This document shows, one piece after another, positions 44,763-53,393 of a stretch of DNA of 64,000 nt; the first letter of the stretch is position 1, and each line of letters begins with the position of its first letter. The notes under the pieces were generated by a model. It searched no databases. It saw only the letters and a program-made list of their open reading frames with translations, and was not told where the DNA came from. The stretch spans positions 62,001-126,000 of the forward strand of contig NZ_JAGIBI010000007.1 of assembly GCF_017744395.1 (NCBI RefSeq). The letters run 5' to 3'. The translations under genes and the position numbers were made by a program. This stretch comes from Herbaspirillum sp. Its GTDB lineage: Bacteria; Pseudomonadota; Gammaproteobacteria; Burkholderiales; Burkholderiaceae_D.

Positions 44763-45446
44763 TTACAGGTAATGCAACTCCAGCGTGGCGGAGCCGTCGA
44801 GCGGGATGTCCTGGGTCAGGGGCAGGTTTTCGGCTTTGTTGATATAGGCTTGCACCGACAGCCTTCCGGAGACCGCCTTGTAGGCGTCGGGCGTGCCGCT
44901 GCTGCTTCCCCATGAGAACTGCAGCCGCTTGGAGGCGATGCCGTTGCCGCTATTGTTCCAGATATTGCCGTCAGAGGACGACATCAGCCGTACCGGCTGA
45001 TAGTCGCCGGTATAGGTGTCGGGCATGAAGCGGATGGTGTACCCGCCGACGTTGCGGCCGGCGACGGCGCCCAGGCCGAAGTTGTAGTCGTCCCCCAGCG
45101 AACCGTCGCCCGAGGCGGCGGCGACGATGCCCGGCACCACCGAGGCGCGGCGGTTGTCGATGACCTTGACGCTGAATTTGGCGGCGGCATCGCAGTTGAC
45201 CGAAAAGGTCATGCTCATGGCCCGCAAGGTCGTGAACTGGCCTTGGCGCAGGATGCTGGCGCTCATCGTCCCATAGTCGGCCACGCCGCCGCTGGACAGC
45301 GTCGGTGTGCAGGCGGCCGGGGTCAGGGTGGCGGTGATTTCCATCGGTACCGTATTGGCCGAGTCGACGGCGCCGGCAGCGCAAAGTCCCGCGCACAGCA
45401 GTAACGGATGGAGCAGCGAACGGCGGGGAGCGCGGAGGACGGTCAT
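44763..45446 (-). CDS. DUF1120-type fimbrial subunit 2
   Basis: 227 residues with a signal peptide (LLHPLLLCAGLCAAGAVDS). DUF1120 pattern: LTPAACTPTLSSGGVADYGTMSASIL, FSVNCDAAAKFSVKVIDNR, and the C-terminal beta strand DIPLDGSATLELHYL, almost the same as in the neighbour at 45482 and likely the donor-strand region. Major or minor fimbrial subunit for the usher at 41285. Confidence 0.85.
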   Translation of the reverse strand: MTVLRAPRRSLLHPLLLCAGLCAAGAVDSANTVPMEITATLTPAACTPTLSSGGVADYGTMSASILRQGQFTTLRAMSMTFSVNCDAAAKFSVKVIDNRRASVVPGIVAAASGDGSLGDDYNFGLGAVAGRNVGGYTIRFMPDTYTGDYQPVRLMSSSDGNIWNNSGNGIASKRLQFSWGSSSGTPDAYKAVSGRLSVQAYINKAENLPLTQDIPLDGSATLELHYL

Positions 45447-45481
45447 GGCGGTATCGGGAGCGTGGCGGGCCGGTTTCAGAT

Positions 45482-46141
45482 TCAGAGATAGACCAGTTCG
45501 ACTGTCGCGGACCCATCCAGCGGAATGTCATCTTTGAGCCCTTCGCCGCGGCTGTCGATGACGGGCTGGATGCTCAGCGTGGCGCCCCTTTCCTGGATGT
45601 TGGCCGGGATGTTGCGCTGGTCGGCGGCCCAGGTATAGAGCGTGTTCTGCTGCAGCATGCCATCGGTGCGCGCGCTCCAGGCGCCGCTTGCCGCATTGCC
45701 GGCGGCCTGCATTTGCAGGTTGGGGGCGGCGTCGTTGCCGCGCGCCTGGAAGCGCAGCACATAGCCGCCCACCCGCAGTCCATCCTCGCTCTTCAGGCCG
45801 AAATAGCGCTCGTCGCGCAGCATGCTGGGGCGAGCCGATGCCTTGACCATGCTATTGGTGGTGGCCTGCGGATGGTTGTCGACCAGGCGGATCGCCACGC
45901 GGGTCGGGGTGTTGCAAGACACTTGCAGGCCGACCGACCTGACGGGCAACAACGTCGGGGCATGTTGCGAGATGCGGCTGGAGGGGATGGCGCCGTAGTC
46001 GACCACGCCGCCGCCGATCAAATGCGGCACGCAGGCATTGGGCATGATGTGCCCGGTGACGCGCAAGTGCGCGGTCGGCCCGGCAAGCGCTGCGGCGGGA
46101 ACGGCAAGTGCCCAGAGTGTACGGAAGATCCGCCTTTTCAT
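45482..46141 (-). CDS. DUF1120-type fimbrial subunit 1
   Basis: 219 residues, signal peptide MKRRIFRTLWALAVPAAALA. DUF1120 pattern: MPNACVPHLIGGGVVDYGAIPSS, VSCNTPTRVAIRLVDNH and the C-terminal DIPLDGSATVELVYL. First gene of the fimbrial operon and probably the major subunit, though length and order alone do not prove it. 248 bp separate it from the divergent response regulator gene. Confidence 0.85.
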   Translation of the reverse strand: MKRRIFRTLWALAVPAAALAGPTAHLRVTGHIMPNACVPHLIGGGVVDYGAIPSSRISQHAPTLLPVRSVGLQVSCNTPTRVAIRLVDNHPQATTNSMVKASARPSMLRDERYFGLKSEDGLRVGGYVLRFQARGNDAAPNLQMQAAGNAASGAWSARTDGMLQQNTLYTWAADQRNIPANIQERGATLSIQPVIDSRGEGLKDDIPLDGSATVELVYL

Positions 46142-46389
46142 GATCGGTTGGATGCTTGGGGATTGGCCTGTCCGATTCTAATTCAGTCTGCGGGGGCGGT
46201 GCGGGAATATCGGCGCCGCTGTGGATTCCGGCGCCAACAGGGAGGACCGGCATTTGATTGTGTTTCCGTCATTTCTTTAATTTTTTCGGGAGGCATTCCA
46301 GAGGATTCCTATTGGAGGCGAGAGGGGGCGGGAACAGAATCGCAGCCTGGAGCGTGGCCGGAAACGCTGGGCAAACAACCTGAAATATC

Positions 46390-47652
46390 ATGAAATCGAT
46401 CTCGGACCTGTCCATTCTGATTGTCGAGGATGAGCCGCTGCAACGGGCGGTCCTGGCCGGCAATCTCAGGCGCATGGGGGCGCAAAAGGTGCTGGAGGCG
46501 GCCGACGGCCAGGAGGCGATCGGGCTCATGGGCGCGCATGGGGCCGACCTGGTCTTCTGCGACATCGGCATGCCCAATGTGGATGGGCCGCAATTCATCG
46601 TACGGCATGCGGAGCTGGCGCACGGCGCTCAGGGAGCGGGGCGAGGGGCGCCGCGGCAGTTCCCGATGCTGGTATGGGTAAGCGTGCTGGGCGCGGGCAT
46701 GCTGGAGTCGCATATCCGGCTGGCCAGGAGCGCCGGATTCGCGGTCGTTGAAGCGCTGCCCAAGCCGCTGTCCGGCGTTGCCCTGCGCTATGTGGTCGAA
46801 TTGGCGCTCGCCTTGGGCAAGCCGCGCCGCCGCGCAGGCGCCGACGATGCCTTGCCGGACATTAACGACGACGATTTGCTTCGGGCCATTTGCGATGTCG
46901 ACGAGTTCGACGTGTGGTACTGCCCGCAGGTGGCGCCGGAAAACTTGCGCATGGCCGCGGCGGCGGCCGAGGTGCACTGGAACCATCCCCGGTTCCGCAA
47001 GTTGCGCCCGGAGCGCTTCATGGCCCTGATCGAACAGCAGGGGCTGGGATTGGTGCTGTTTTACCGCACCGCCAACCACGTGCTGCGGATGCAGCAAAAA
47101 TTGAAGGCGGCCGGCCATTGCCTGTCGTGCAGCATCAAGGCTTCCGCGCAGACGTTGCAGACGCCGGAAATCGCCGACTATCTGGCCGACCGGGTACGCC
47201 AGCACCAGCTGAGCCCGGAGCAAGTCTCCATCGTCCTCACGGGAACCGGCGCGCCGGTGCGGCAGGTGCATTTGTCGGCTTCGCTCAACCGCTTGCGCAT
47301 CAAGGGCTTCGGCCTGCTGCTCAACGGCTTTGGCGCGGGCAGCGCCAATATCAGCATGCTCTCCGAGATGCCGTTCACCGGCATCCATATCGATGCCGGC
47401 CTGATCGACCAGGTGCCGCGCCACGGCCTCGCGCGCAGCATGGTGGACGGCATCCTCGGTATCGGGGCGCGCCTGGGCCTGGAGGTCGTGGCTTGCGGCG
47501 TGGACGATATGGAAACATCCGAGGCCATGCGCAAGCTGGGATGTCGGCTGGTGCAGGGCGCTGTCTCGCCGCCGATGAAGGCGTCCGAGTTCCTGCGCGC
47601 CGTGCGCCGCGCGACGGGGGCATCCTCTTGCGACAGGCGTTTGCCGGCCTGA
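46390..47652 (+). CDS. Response regulator with degenerate EAL domain (RocR-like)
   Basis: 420 residues. REC domain with Asp58 in FCDIGMPNVDG and Lys125, followed from about 155 by an EAL-family domain. EAL residues are lost: the EALLRW site reads AAAAAEVHWNHP, the Asn site reads SIKASAQTL, the DFGTGYS loop reads GFGAGSANIS, and the glutamate of AEGVET is absent (ACGVDD). So it should be phosphorylatable but inactive as a cyclic-di-GMP phosphodiesterase. Divergent from the fimbrial operon and first of three signalling genes, as in Pseudomonas roc systems. Confidence 0.88.
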   Translation: MKSISDLSILIVEDEPLQRAVLAGNLRRMGAQKVLEAADGQEAIGLMGAHGADLVFCDIGMPNVDGPQFIVRHAELAHGAQGAGRGAPRQFPMLVWVSVLGAGMLESHIRLARSAGFAVVEALPKPLSGVALRYVVELALALGKPRRRAGADDALPDINDDDLLRAICDVDEFDVWYCPQVAPENLRMAAAAAEVHWNHPRFRKLRPERFMALIEQQGLGLVLFYRTANHVLRMQQKLKAAGHCLSCSIKASAQTLQTPEIADYLADRVRQHQLSPEQVSIVLTGTGAPVRQVHLSASLNRLRIKGFGLLLNGFGAGSANISMLSEMPFTGIHIDAGLIDQVPRHGLARSMVDGILGIGARLGLEVVACGVDDMETSEAMRKLGCRLVQGAVSPPMKASEFLRAVRRATGASSCDRRLPA

Positions 47653-47764
47653 AGGGCGGGGAATCATGGTCTTATTCGCCCGTTTGGCGAGGCGCGCTAT
47701 TGATACACTTTGACAGGAGTCAGTCGCGGCCCGGGGGGGCCATCAGCCAGAATAAAAGGAATCC

Positions 47765-48460
47765 ATGATGACCTGGGCATCTGTATCGACGGTTCGCATC
47801 GCCTTGCTCGACGACCACGCCGTGGTCCGCTACGGATTGGCGGGGCGCCTGTCCGAGGAACCGGACTTCCAGATCGTGGGGACGTTTTCGAGCAGCAAGG
47901 AGATGATGGCGGCCTTGCGCGCCACGCCTGCCGACCTGCTGGTGATCGACTACTCGCTGGGCGCCAACGATATCGACGGGCTGAACCTGATCCGCGCCCT
48001 GCGGGTGCGTTTCCCCGACAGCAAGATCCTGGTTTCCTCCTCGCATTACAACCCGGCCACGGTGGCGCTGGCGATGAAGGCGGGCGCGCGCGGCTTTGTC
48101 GGCAAGTCGCAGGAACTGTCGGAACTGATACAGGCGATCCGCACCATTTCCGTGGGGCGTGTCTACCTGAACAACGACATGGCCGCGGAATTGTCTTCGA
48201 TGCTTTCCTCCGACCCGGGCGAGGAGGCCGCGGGGAGCAGGGCGGTTTCGGATTCCCTTTCCGAAAGCTCGGAGCTGTCGCCGCGCGAGCGCGAGGTGCT
48301 GCGCTGCTGCCTGGATGGCATGACCGTGACCCAGATCGCGGAGAAATTCGCGCGCAGCGTCAAGACCATCAGCGGGCAAAAGCAGTCGGCATTCCGCAAG
48401 CTCGGCGTGCGCAACGACAGCGAGCTGTTCAAGATTCAGCATCAGCTTACGGACCTCTGA
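47765..48460 (+). CDS. NarL/FixJ-type response regulator (RocA/RcsB-like)
   Basis: 231 residues (or one less from ATG 47768, which has better spacing to AAAGGA). REC domain with acidic pair LLDDH (about 14-18) and Asp62 in VIDYSLG; C-terminal LuxR-type helix-turn-helix LSPREREVLRCCLDGMTVTQIAEKFARSVKTIS (in parts: LSPREREVLRCC, MTVTQIAEKF, VKTISGQKQSAFRKL). Its KTISGQK helix is like RcsB/EvgA. Likely DNA-binding regulator of the fimbrial operon, given REC-EAL and REC-HPt partners. Confidence 0.9.
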   Translation: MMTWASVSTVRIALLDDHAVVRYGLAGRLSEEPDFQIVGTFSSSKEMMAALRATPADLLVIDYSLGANDIDGLNLIRALRVRFPDSKILVSSSHYNPATVALAMKAGARGFVGKSQELSELIQAIRTISVGRVYLNNDMAAELSSMLSSDPGEEAAGSRAVSDSLSESSELSPREREVLRCCLDGMTVTQIAEKFARSVKTISGQKQSAFRKLGVRNDSELFKIQHQLTDL

Positions 48461-48493
48461 GCACAGACCTCCCAAGATAAGGACGATCGACAA

Positions 48494-49177
48494 ATGAGCG
48501 AACAAGGACCGCGGATCCTGGTGGTGGACGATTCGGCGACCAGCCGGCTGGCGATCGAGAAGCAGTTGCGCCGGCTCGGCTGCCGCGTGGCCGGCGCCGA
48601 GGACGGCGGGTCCGCGCTGGCGGCCATACAGGCGCAGCGCTATGACCTGGTGCTGCTCGATTGCTACATGCCGGACATGAACGGTTATGAAGTGGCGCGC
48701 CGGGTGCGCGAGGCCGAGGCGGGCGATCCGGACGCCGGCTACACGCCGCTGATCGGTATCTCGGCCGAAGCCGATGCCGCCCATGTGCAGCTATGCCTGG
48801 AAAGCGGCATGGACGGCATCCTGGGCAAGCCGTTGCCGGTAGGGGAATTCGAGAAAATGCTGTCGCTGTGGTGCGATTACGAGGCGGACGGGCAAGCCAC
48901 CAGCGTGCCGGCGGAGGCGCGGCCGGTCGACCTTGAGGACTTGTTTCGCGCGACCTCTCTGCAGGACCTGGCGGCGATGCGCACGGCCCATGCCGTGTCC
49001 GACATCGCGGCCGTCCAGCGCCTGGCGCACCGTATGAAGGGGGCGGCGCTGACGATGCGGCGCGAACGCATCGTCGCGCTGCTGGAACGCATCGAGGCGG
49101 CGGCGCACAGCGGCGCTGCCGGTTTCTCATCCATCGCCGCGCTGATGGCGGAACTGGACGCGCTGCTGGGTGCCTGA
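48494..49177 (+). CDS. REC-HPt phosphorelay protein
   Basis: 227 residues. REC domain with ILVVDDS and Asp56 in LLDCYMPDMNGYE, then an HPt four-helix domain with phospho-His179 in LAHRMKGAALTM. It equals the C-terminal half of an unorthodox sensor kinase such as BvgS or RocS, with no kinase or sensor part. Transfers phosphate between an unlinked kinase and the NarL-type regulator 33 bp upstream. No histidine kinase gene lies in this cluster. Confidence 0.9.
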   Translation: MSEQGPRILVVDDSATSRLAIEKQLRRLGCRVAGAEDGGSALAAIQAQRYDLVLLDCYMPDMNGYEVARRVREAEAGDPDAGYTPLIGISAEADAAHVQLCLESGMDGILGKPLPVGEFEKMLSLWCDYEADGQATSVPAEARPVDLEDLFRATSLQDLAAMRTAHAVSDIAAVQRLAHRMKGAALTMRRERIVALLERIEAAAHSGAAGFSSIAALMAELDALLGA

Positions 49178-49232
49178 CCGGCAGTTTCCTGTTCCGGAAA
49201 TCTTATAAATAAAACGCGAGGCGTTTCAAGAA

Positions 49233-49261
49233 CGGGCAAAACGGGCGATCCGTTTTGCCCG
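49233..49261. terminator. Terminator between convergent genes
   Basis: CGGGCAAAACGG (49233-49244) with CCGTTTTGCCCG (49250-49261), 12-bp perfect stem, loop GCGAT. A smaller AAACGC/GCGTTT hairpin lies just upstream (49212-49226). Confidence 0.8.
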
Positions 49262-49266
49262 CTTCT

Positions 49267-49728
49267 TCAGGCGCCCACCCAAGGCAGGCCGGCCTTGCAC
49301 CATCCTTCCACCGTCTTGCGGTGGCCATCCGCATCCTTGTTGCCTTCGAAGCCTTCGACGATGTCGAAGCAATGGCGATAGCCGTTTTCGGTCGCCAGCT
49401 TGGCCGCGTGCTTGGAGCGCACCCCGGAGCGGCACAGGAACAGCAGTATGTCATCCGGACCGGCCGCTTCCTTGAGCTGTTCGAGGAACTGCGGATTGGG
49501 TTTGCCTTCGGGATACAGGTTCCATTGGACGAACAGGTGCTGAGCGGCGGGGATCTGCACCATCCCGACCCAGTCGCGTTCGGCCTTGGTCCGCACATCC
49601 ACCAGCTTGACGGCGGGATCGCCCTGGATCAGGGCGAAGGCTTCTTGCGGGGTGACGGCGCCGCGATAGGGAAGCTGGCCGTCCTGGGCGCGCTGGCTTG
49701 CTGTGATGAGGAGCTGTTCTTGGGTCAT
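49267..49728 (-). CDS. Rhodanese-like domain protein
   Basis: 153 residues from ATG 49728 (MTQEQLLITASQRAQDGQ). Single rhodanese domain with VDVRTKAERDWVG and the catalytic Cys in FLCRSGVRSKHAA, then GYRHCFDIVEGFEGNKD and a C-terminal WCKAGLPW. Likely a small sulfurtransferase; its acceptor is unknown. The in-frame extension to 49845 falls in the glnA-side regulatory DNA and is rejected. Divergent from glnA. Confidence 0.9.
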   Translation of the reverse strand: MTQEQLLITASQRAQDGQLPYRGAVTPQEAFALIQGDPAVKLVDVRTKAERDWVGMVQIPAAQHLFVQWNLYPEGKPNPQFLEQLKEAAGPDDILLFLCRSGVRSKHAAKLATENGYRHCFDIVEGFEGNKDADGHRKTVEGWCKAGLPWVGA

Positions 49729-49826
49729 GGTGTCTCGCTGGGGCTGTCTTGATAGGAAATTGTCAAAAATTGCGAATTGGAAAGAGCAAGCCTTTCGTGC
49801 AGGGCCATATTCACGGTGCGACCGAA

Positions 49827-49844
49827 TGCACCGCAAAAGTGCCA
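49827..49844 (+). promoter_or_regulatory. NtrC-binding site, distal
   Basis: TGCACCGCAAAAGTGCCA: GCAC-N7-GTGC as in NtrC enhancers (TGCACYA-N3-TGGTGCA). It is about 170 bp upstream of the sigma-54 promoter. Confidence 0.65.
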
Positions 49845-49895
49845 ATTATCTGTCTCGCGCACAAAAATGTTATTTATTGGTGCATTTTTACTAAA

Positions 49896-49914
49896 TTGCA
49901 CTAAAATGATGCAT
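49896..49914 (+). promoter_or_regulatory. NtrC-binding site, proximal
   Basis: TTGCACTAAAATGATGCAT: GCAC-N7-ATGC, close to the glnA enhancer sites of enteric bacteria and about 100 bp from the promoter. TTGGTGCA at 49878-49885 is an extra half site. Confidence 0.75.
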
Positions 49915-50001
49915 GTATTTCATGCTCATCCATTCAGCGAAGCGGCCGTCCAGCCCCTGATTTTCCCTGAAATGTTCCGTTGTTGCATCTTCAAAGGGCG
50001 G

Positions 50002-50017
50002 TGGCATGGAATCTGCT
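50002..50017 (+). promoter_or_regulatory. Sigma-54 promoter of glnA
   Basis: TGGCATGGAATCTGCT fits TGGCAYG-N4-TTGCW with the invariant GG and GC 12 bp apart; only T-for-C at one place and C-for-T at another differ. 113 bp upstream of glnA. Confidence 0.85.
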
Positions 50018-50130
50018 ATCATCCCGGGCTGAGTTCCGGCGCAAGACCGTTGTATCAAATGCAAAGATCCAGTCGCAGAAAACGGCTCAATACCCAAATT
50101 TATACTACTTCCTCGTTTTAGGAGATTCGC

Positions 50131-51546
50131 ATGGCAAGGACGGCCGCAGAGGTTTTGAAGATGGTGAAGGACAACGAAGTCAAGTTTGTCGACTTCCGTT
50201 TCGCTGATACCCGTGGCAAGGAACAGCACGTGACCGTGCCCGTTTCGCATTTCGACATCGACAAGTTCGAATCCGGCCATGCCTTCGACGGTTCGTCGAT
50301 CGCCGGCTGGAAGGGCATCGAAGCCTCCGACATGCTGCTGATTCCGGATCCGAACACCGCCAACATCGACCCGTTCATGGAAGAAACCACGCTGTACATG
50401 CAGTGTGACGTGATCGAGCCGTCCGACGGCAAGGGCTACGACCGCGACCCGCGTTCCATCGCCAAGCGCGCCGAAGCCTACCTGAAGTCCTCCGGCCTGG
50501 GCGACACCGCCTACTTCGGCCCGGAACCCGAATTCTTCATCTTCGACGGCGTGCGCTGGGGCGAAGACATGTCCGGCTGCTTCGTCAAGATCGACTCCGA
50601 AGAAGCTTCCTGGAGCACCGGCGCCAAGATCGAAGGCGGCAACTCCGGCCACCGTCCGACCGTCAAGGGCGGCTACTTCCCGGTTCCCCCGGTCGACAGC
50701 TTCCAGGACATGCGTTCGGAAATGTCCCTGATCCTGGAATCGCTGGGCATCCCCGTTGAAGTGCACCACCACGAAGTGGCCGGCGCCGGCCAGAACGAAC
50801 TGGGCACCAAGTTCTCGACCCTGGTCGAGCGCGCCGACTGGACCCAGACCCTGAAGTACGTGATCTGGAACGTCGCCCATACCTACGGCAAGACCGCGAC
50901 CTTCATGCCGAAGCCGCTGGTCGGCGACAACGGTTCGGGCATGCACGTGCACCAGTCCGTGTGGAAGGACGGCAAGAACCTGTTCGCAGGCGACGGCTAC
51001 GCCGGCCTGTCGGAATTCGCGCTGTTCTACATCGGCGGCATCATCAAGCACGCCAAGGCGCTCAACGCGATCACCAACCCCGGCACCAACTCGTACAAGC
51101 GCCTGGTTCCCGGCTTTGAAGCTCCGGTCAAGCTGGCCTACTCGGCACGCAACCGTTCGGCTTCGATCCGTATCCCGCACGTGGCCAACCCGAAGGGCCG
51201 CCGCATCGAGACCCGCTTCCCGGATCCGCTGGCCAACCCGTACCTGTGCTTCGCAGCCCTGCTGATGGCAGGCCTGGACGGCGTGCAGAACAAGATCCAC
51301 CCGGGCGAAGCCGCGACCAAGGACCTGTACCACCTGCCGCCGGAAGAAGACAAGCTGATCCCGACCGTGTGCTCCTCGCTGGAAGAAGCGCTGGATCACC
51401 TGGACAAGGACCGCGAGTTCCTGACCCGCGGCGGCGTGTTCAGCGACAGCATGATCGACGCCTACCTGGATCTGAAGCGCCAGGAAGTGCAGCGCTATCG
51501 CATGACCACCCACCCGATCGAATTCGATATGTACTATTCGCTGTAA
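50131..51546 (+). CDS. glnA: Glutamine synthetase type I
   Basis: 471 residues, GSI-beta length. [19 protein letters not shown], the metal-ligand [72 protein letters not shown], and the adenylylation segment DLYHLPPEE with its Tyr. Forms glutamine from glutamate, ammonia and ATP; dodecameric and controlled by GlnE through that Tyr. AGGAGA precedes the start. Transcription from a sigma-54 promoter with NtrC sites, matched by ntrBC downstream. Confidence 0.99.
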   Translation: MARTAAEVLKMVKDNEVKFVDFRFADTRGKEQHVTVPVSHFDIDKFESGHAFDGSSIAGWKGIEASDMLLIPDPNTANIDPFMEETTLYMQCDVIEPSDGKGYDRDPRSIAKRAEAYLKSSGLGDTAYFGPEPEFFIFDGVRWGEDMSGCFVKIDSEEASWSTGAKIEGGNSGHRPTVKGGYFPVPPVDSFQDMRSEMSLILESLGIPVEVHHHEVAGAGQNELGTKFSTLVERADWTQTLKYVIWNVAHTYGKTATFMPKPLVGDNGSGMHVHQSVWKDGKNLFAGDGYAGLSEFALFYIGGIIKHAKALNAITNPGTNSYKRLVPGFEAPVKLAYSARNRSASIRIPHVANPKGRRIETRFPDPLANPYLCFAALLMAGLDGVQNKIHPGEAATKDLYHLPPEEDKLIPTVCSSLEEALDHLDKDREFLTRGGVFSDSMIDAYLDLKRQEVQRYRMTTHPIEFDMYYSL

Positions 51547-51562
51547 TCGAAGACGGGTGTTC

Positions 51563-51594
51563 AAAAAAGGGGAAGCTTGCTTCCCCTTTTTATT
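51563..51594 (+). terminator. Terminator after glnA
   Basis: AAAAGGGGAAGC (51565-51576) with GCTTCCCCTTTT (51579-51590), followed by TATTT. Confidence 0.9.
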
Positions 51595-51656
51595 TATGCG
51601 CCGCCGGAATGCGCGCCGCCTTGTCATAAGGCGGTGGAGGTTTTCCGGAGGATGCG

Positions 51657-52118
51657 ATGAAGTATGAGTATGTGAGGTATGGGCAGTATCTGGCATCGGC
51701 ATTGCTGGCCGGCGCGGCGTGGGGCCATGCCGCGGCGATGTATGTGTGCGACGGCGCCGATGGCGTCGATGGTGTCGAGTATCGCGACGATGCGCAGGCG
51801 GCGAATTGCCGCAGGCGTACGCTGGCGCCGATAGGCCGGATCGGCGCAACCAGTGCCGGTAAAGCGATGAACGATGCGTCGCCGGTGCCGGTAACAACGG
51901 CGGTGGATGGCGACAGGAAGGCAGTCATGCGCGAACGCCTTGCGGCCGAACGCAAGAGGCTCGATGAGCTCAGGCGCGAATACAACGGCGGCGCTCCCGA
52001 GCGTCGCGGCGAGGAGCGCAATTACGCGCGCTACCAGGCGCGCACCGCGGCCTTGGCGGAGGCGATCGCCCAAAGCGGGAAGGCCATCGCCGCATTCGAG
52101 CAGGCGCTGCGGGAATGA
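51657..52118 (+). CDS. DUF4124-like secreted protein
   Basis: 153 residues from ATG 51657 (CCGGAGG six bases upstream). Signal peptide QYLASALLAGAAWGHAAA. The mature start MYVCDGADGVDGVEYRDDAQAANC has two Cys and a beta-type pattern like DUF4124; a charged helical coiled-coil-like tail (RERLAAERKRLDELRREYN) follows. Small proteins of this kind often sit between glnA and ntrB in Burkholderiales. Function unknown. A CCGCCTT/AAGGCGG hairpin precedes it (51616-51634). Confidence 0.72.
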   Translation: MKYEYVRYGQYLASALLAGAAWGHAAAMYVCDGADGVDGVEYRDDAQAANCRRRTLAPIGRIGATSAGKAMNDASPVPVTTAVDGDRKAVMRERLAAERKRLDELRREYNGGAPERRGEERNYARYQARTAALAEAIAQSGKAIAAFEQALRE

Positions 52119-52246
52119 GGCGCAACGCGCGCGCCGCATGGGCTTGCCCGAAACTTGCTAGAACATTCTCAAAGGCGGCGAATGCGGGGCGCGAAGGATC
52201 GCGCCGCGTCATTGGCCATCAACGATTTCAAGGGCGGGATATCCGG

Positions 52247-53320
52247 ATGAAGACTAATTTACCCTCGCTTGACGGCCTCGACCTGCTGGCTTCGGCGGTG
52301 ATCATTCTGGATCAGCGGGGCGGCATCGTGTATGCCAACGCCGCGGCAGAAAACCTGTTGGAAAGCTCGTTCAAGGTCTTGTCGCAGCAAAAGCTGCCGG
52401 AGCTTTTCCTCAACGGCGCCGAACTCTCGGCGCTGTTCTCCCAGGCCATCGAACACCAGTTCGCCGACAAGCGCCTCGACCTGGTGCTGGAGCGCGCCAG
52501 TCGCGAGCCCTTGCAGGTGCACGCCATCGTCACGCCGCTGGACAACCCGGACACGCCGGTGCTGCTCGAGTTGCGCGAGAACGTGCAGCAGCTCAAGCTG
52601 GACCGCGAAGAGCGCATGTTCGACCAGAGCCAGGCCAACAAGGAGCTGATCCGCAACCTGGCGCACGAGATCAAGAACCCGCTGGGCGGCATCCGCGGCG
52701 CGGCCCAGTTGCTGGAACTGGAACTGCCTGAGCGCCACCTGAAGGAGCTGCGCGAATACACCCAGGTCATCATCAAGGAGGCCGACCGGCTGCAGACGCT
52801 GGTGGACCGCCTGCTGGCGCCGCACCGCCATCCGCACATCGTGGGCGACGTCAATATCCACGAAGTGTGCGAGCGCGTGCGCAGCCTGATCATGGCCGAG
52901 TTCCCGCAGGGACTGACCATCAAGCGCGACTACGACCTCTCCATCCCCGAATTCCGCGGCGACAAGGAACAGCTGATCCAGGCGCTGCTCAACATCGTCC
53001 ACAACGCCGCGCAAGCGCTGGCCGAGCGCATCCGCGCCGGCGACGGCGAACTGATCCTGCGTACGCGGGTGAGCCGGCAGGTGACGCTGTCCAAGGTGCG
53101 CTACCGGCTGGCACTAGATTTGCATGTCATCGACAACGGCCCGGGCATCCCACCCGACATCCAGGAACGGATCTTCTATCCGCTGGTGTCGGGACGCGAG
53201 GGCGGCAGCGGGCTCGGACTGACGCTGGCGCAGACCTTCGTCCACCAGCACATGGGGGTGATCGAATGCGAGAGCCGGCCGGGATGTACCGATTTCCGGA
53301 TACTCATCCCGCTGCCGTAA
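52247..53320 (+). CDS. ntrB: Nitrogen regulation sensor kinase NtrB
   Basis: 357 residues from ATG 52247 ([21 protein letters not shown]). N-terminal PAS domain, phospho-His140 in [19 protein letters not shown] box [11 protein letters not shown]1 [10 protein letters not shown] and G2 GSGLGLTLA. Cytoplasmic, no membrane span. Under nitrogen limitation it phosphorylates NtrC; PII protein reverses this. The longer upstream frame to 52115 lacks homology. Confidence 0.97.
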   Translation: MKTNLPSLDGLDLLASAVIILDQRGGIVYANAAAENLLESSFKVLSQQKLPELFLNGAELSALFSQAIEHQFADKRLDLVLERASREPLQVHAIVTPLDNPDTPVLLELRENVQQLKLDREERMFDQSQANKELIRNLAHEIKNPLGGIRGAAQLLELELPERHLKELREYTQVIIKEADRLQTLVDRLLAPHRHPHIVGDVNIHEVCERVRSLIMAEFPQGLTIKRDYDLSIPEFRGDKEQLIQALLNIVHNAAQALAERIRAGDGELILRTRVSRQVTLSKVRYRLALDLHVIDNGPGIPPDIQERIFYPLVSGREGGSGLGLTLAQTFVHQHMGVIECESRPGCTDFRILIPLP

Positions 53321-53393
53321 GCGGATGGATGCAAGCGGCGCGAAATAAAAACAGAAGCATTTAACAGCATGACCCACCCAGGAAAAGTTATTT

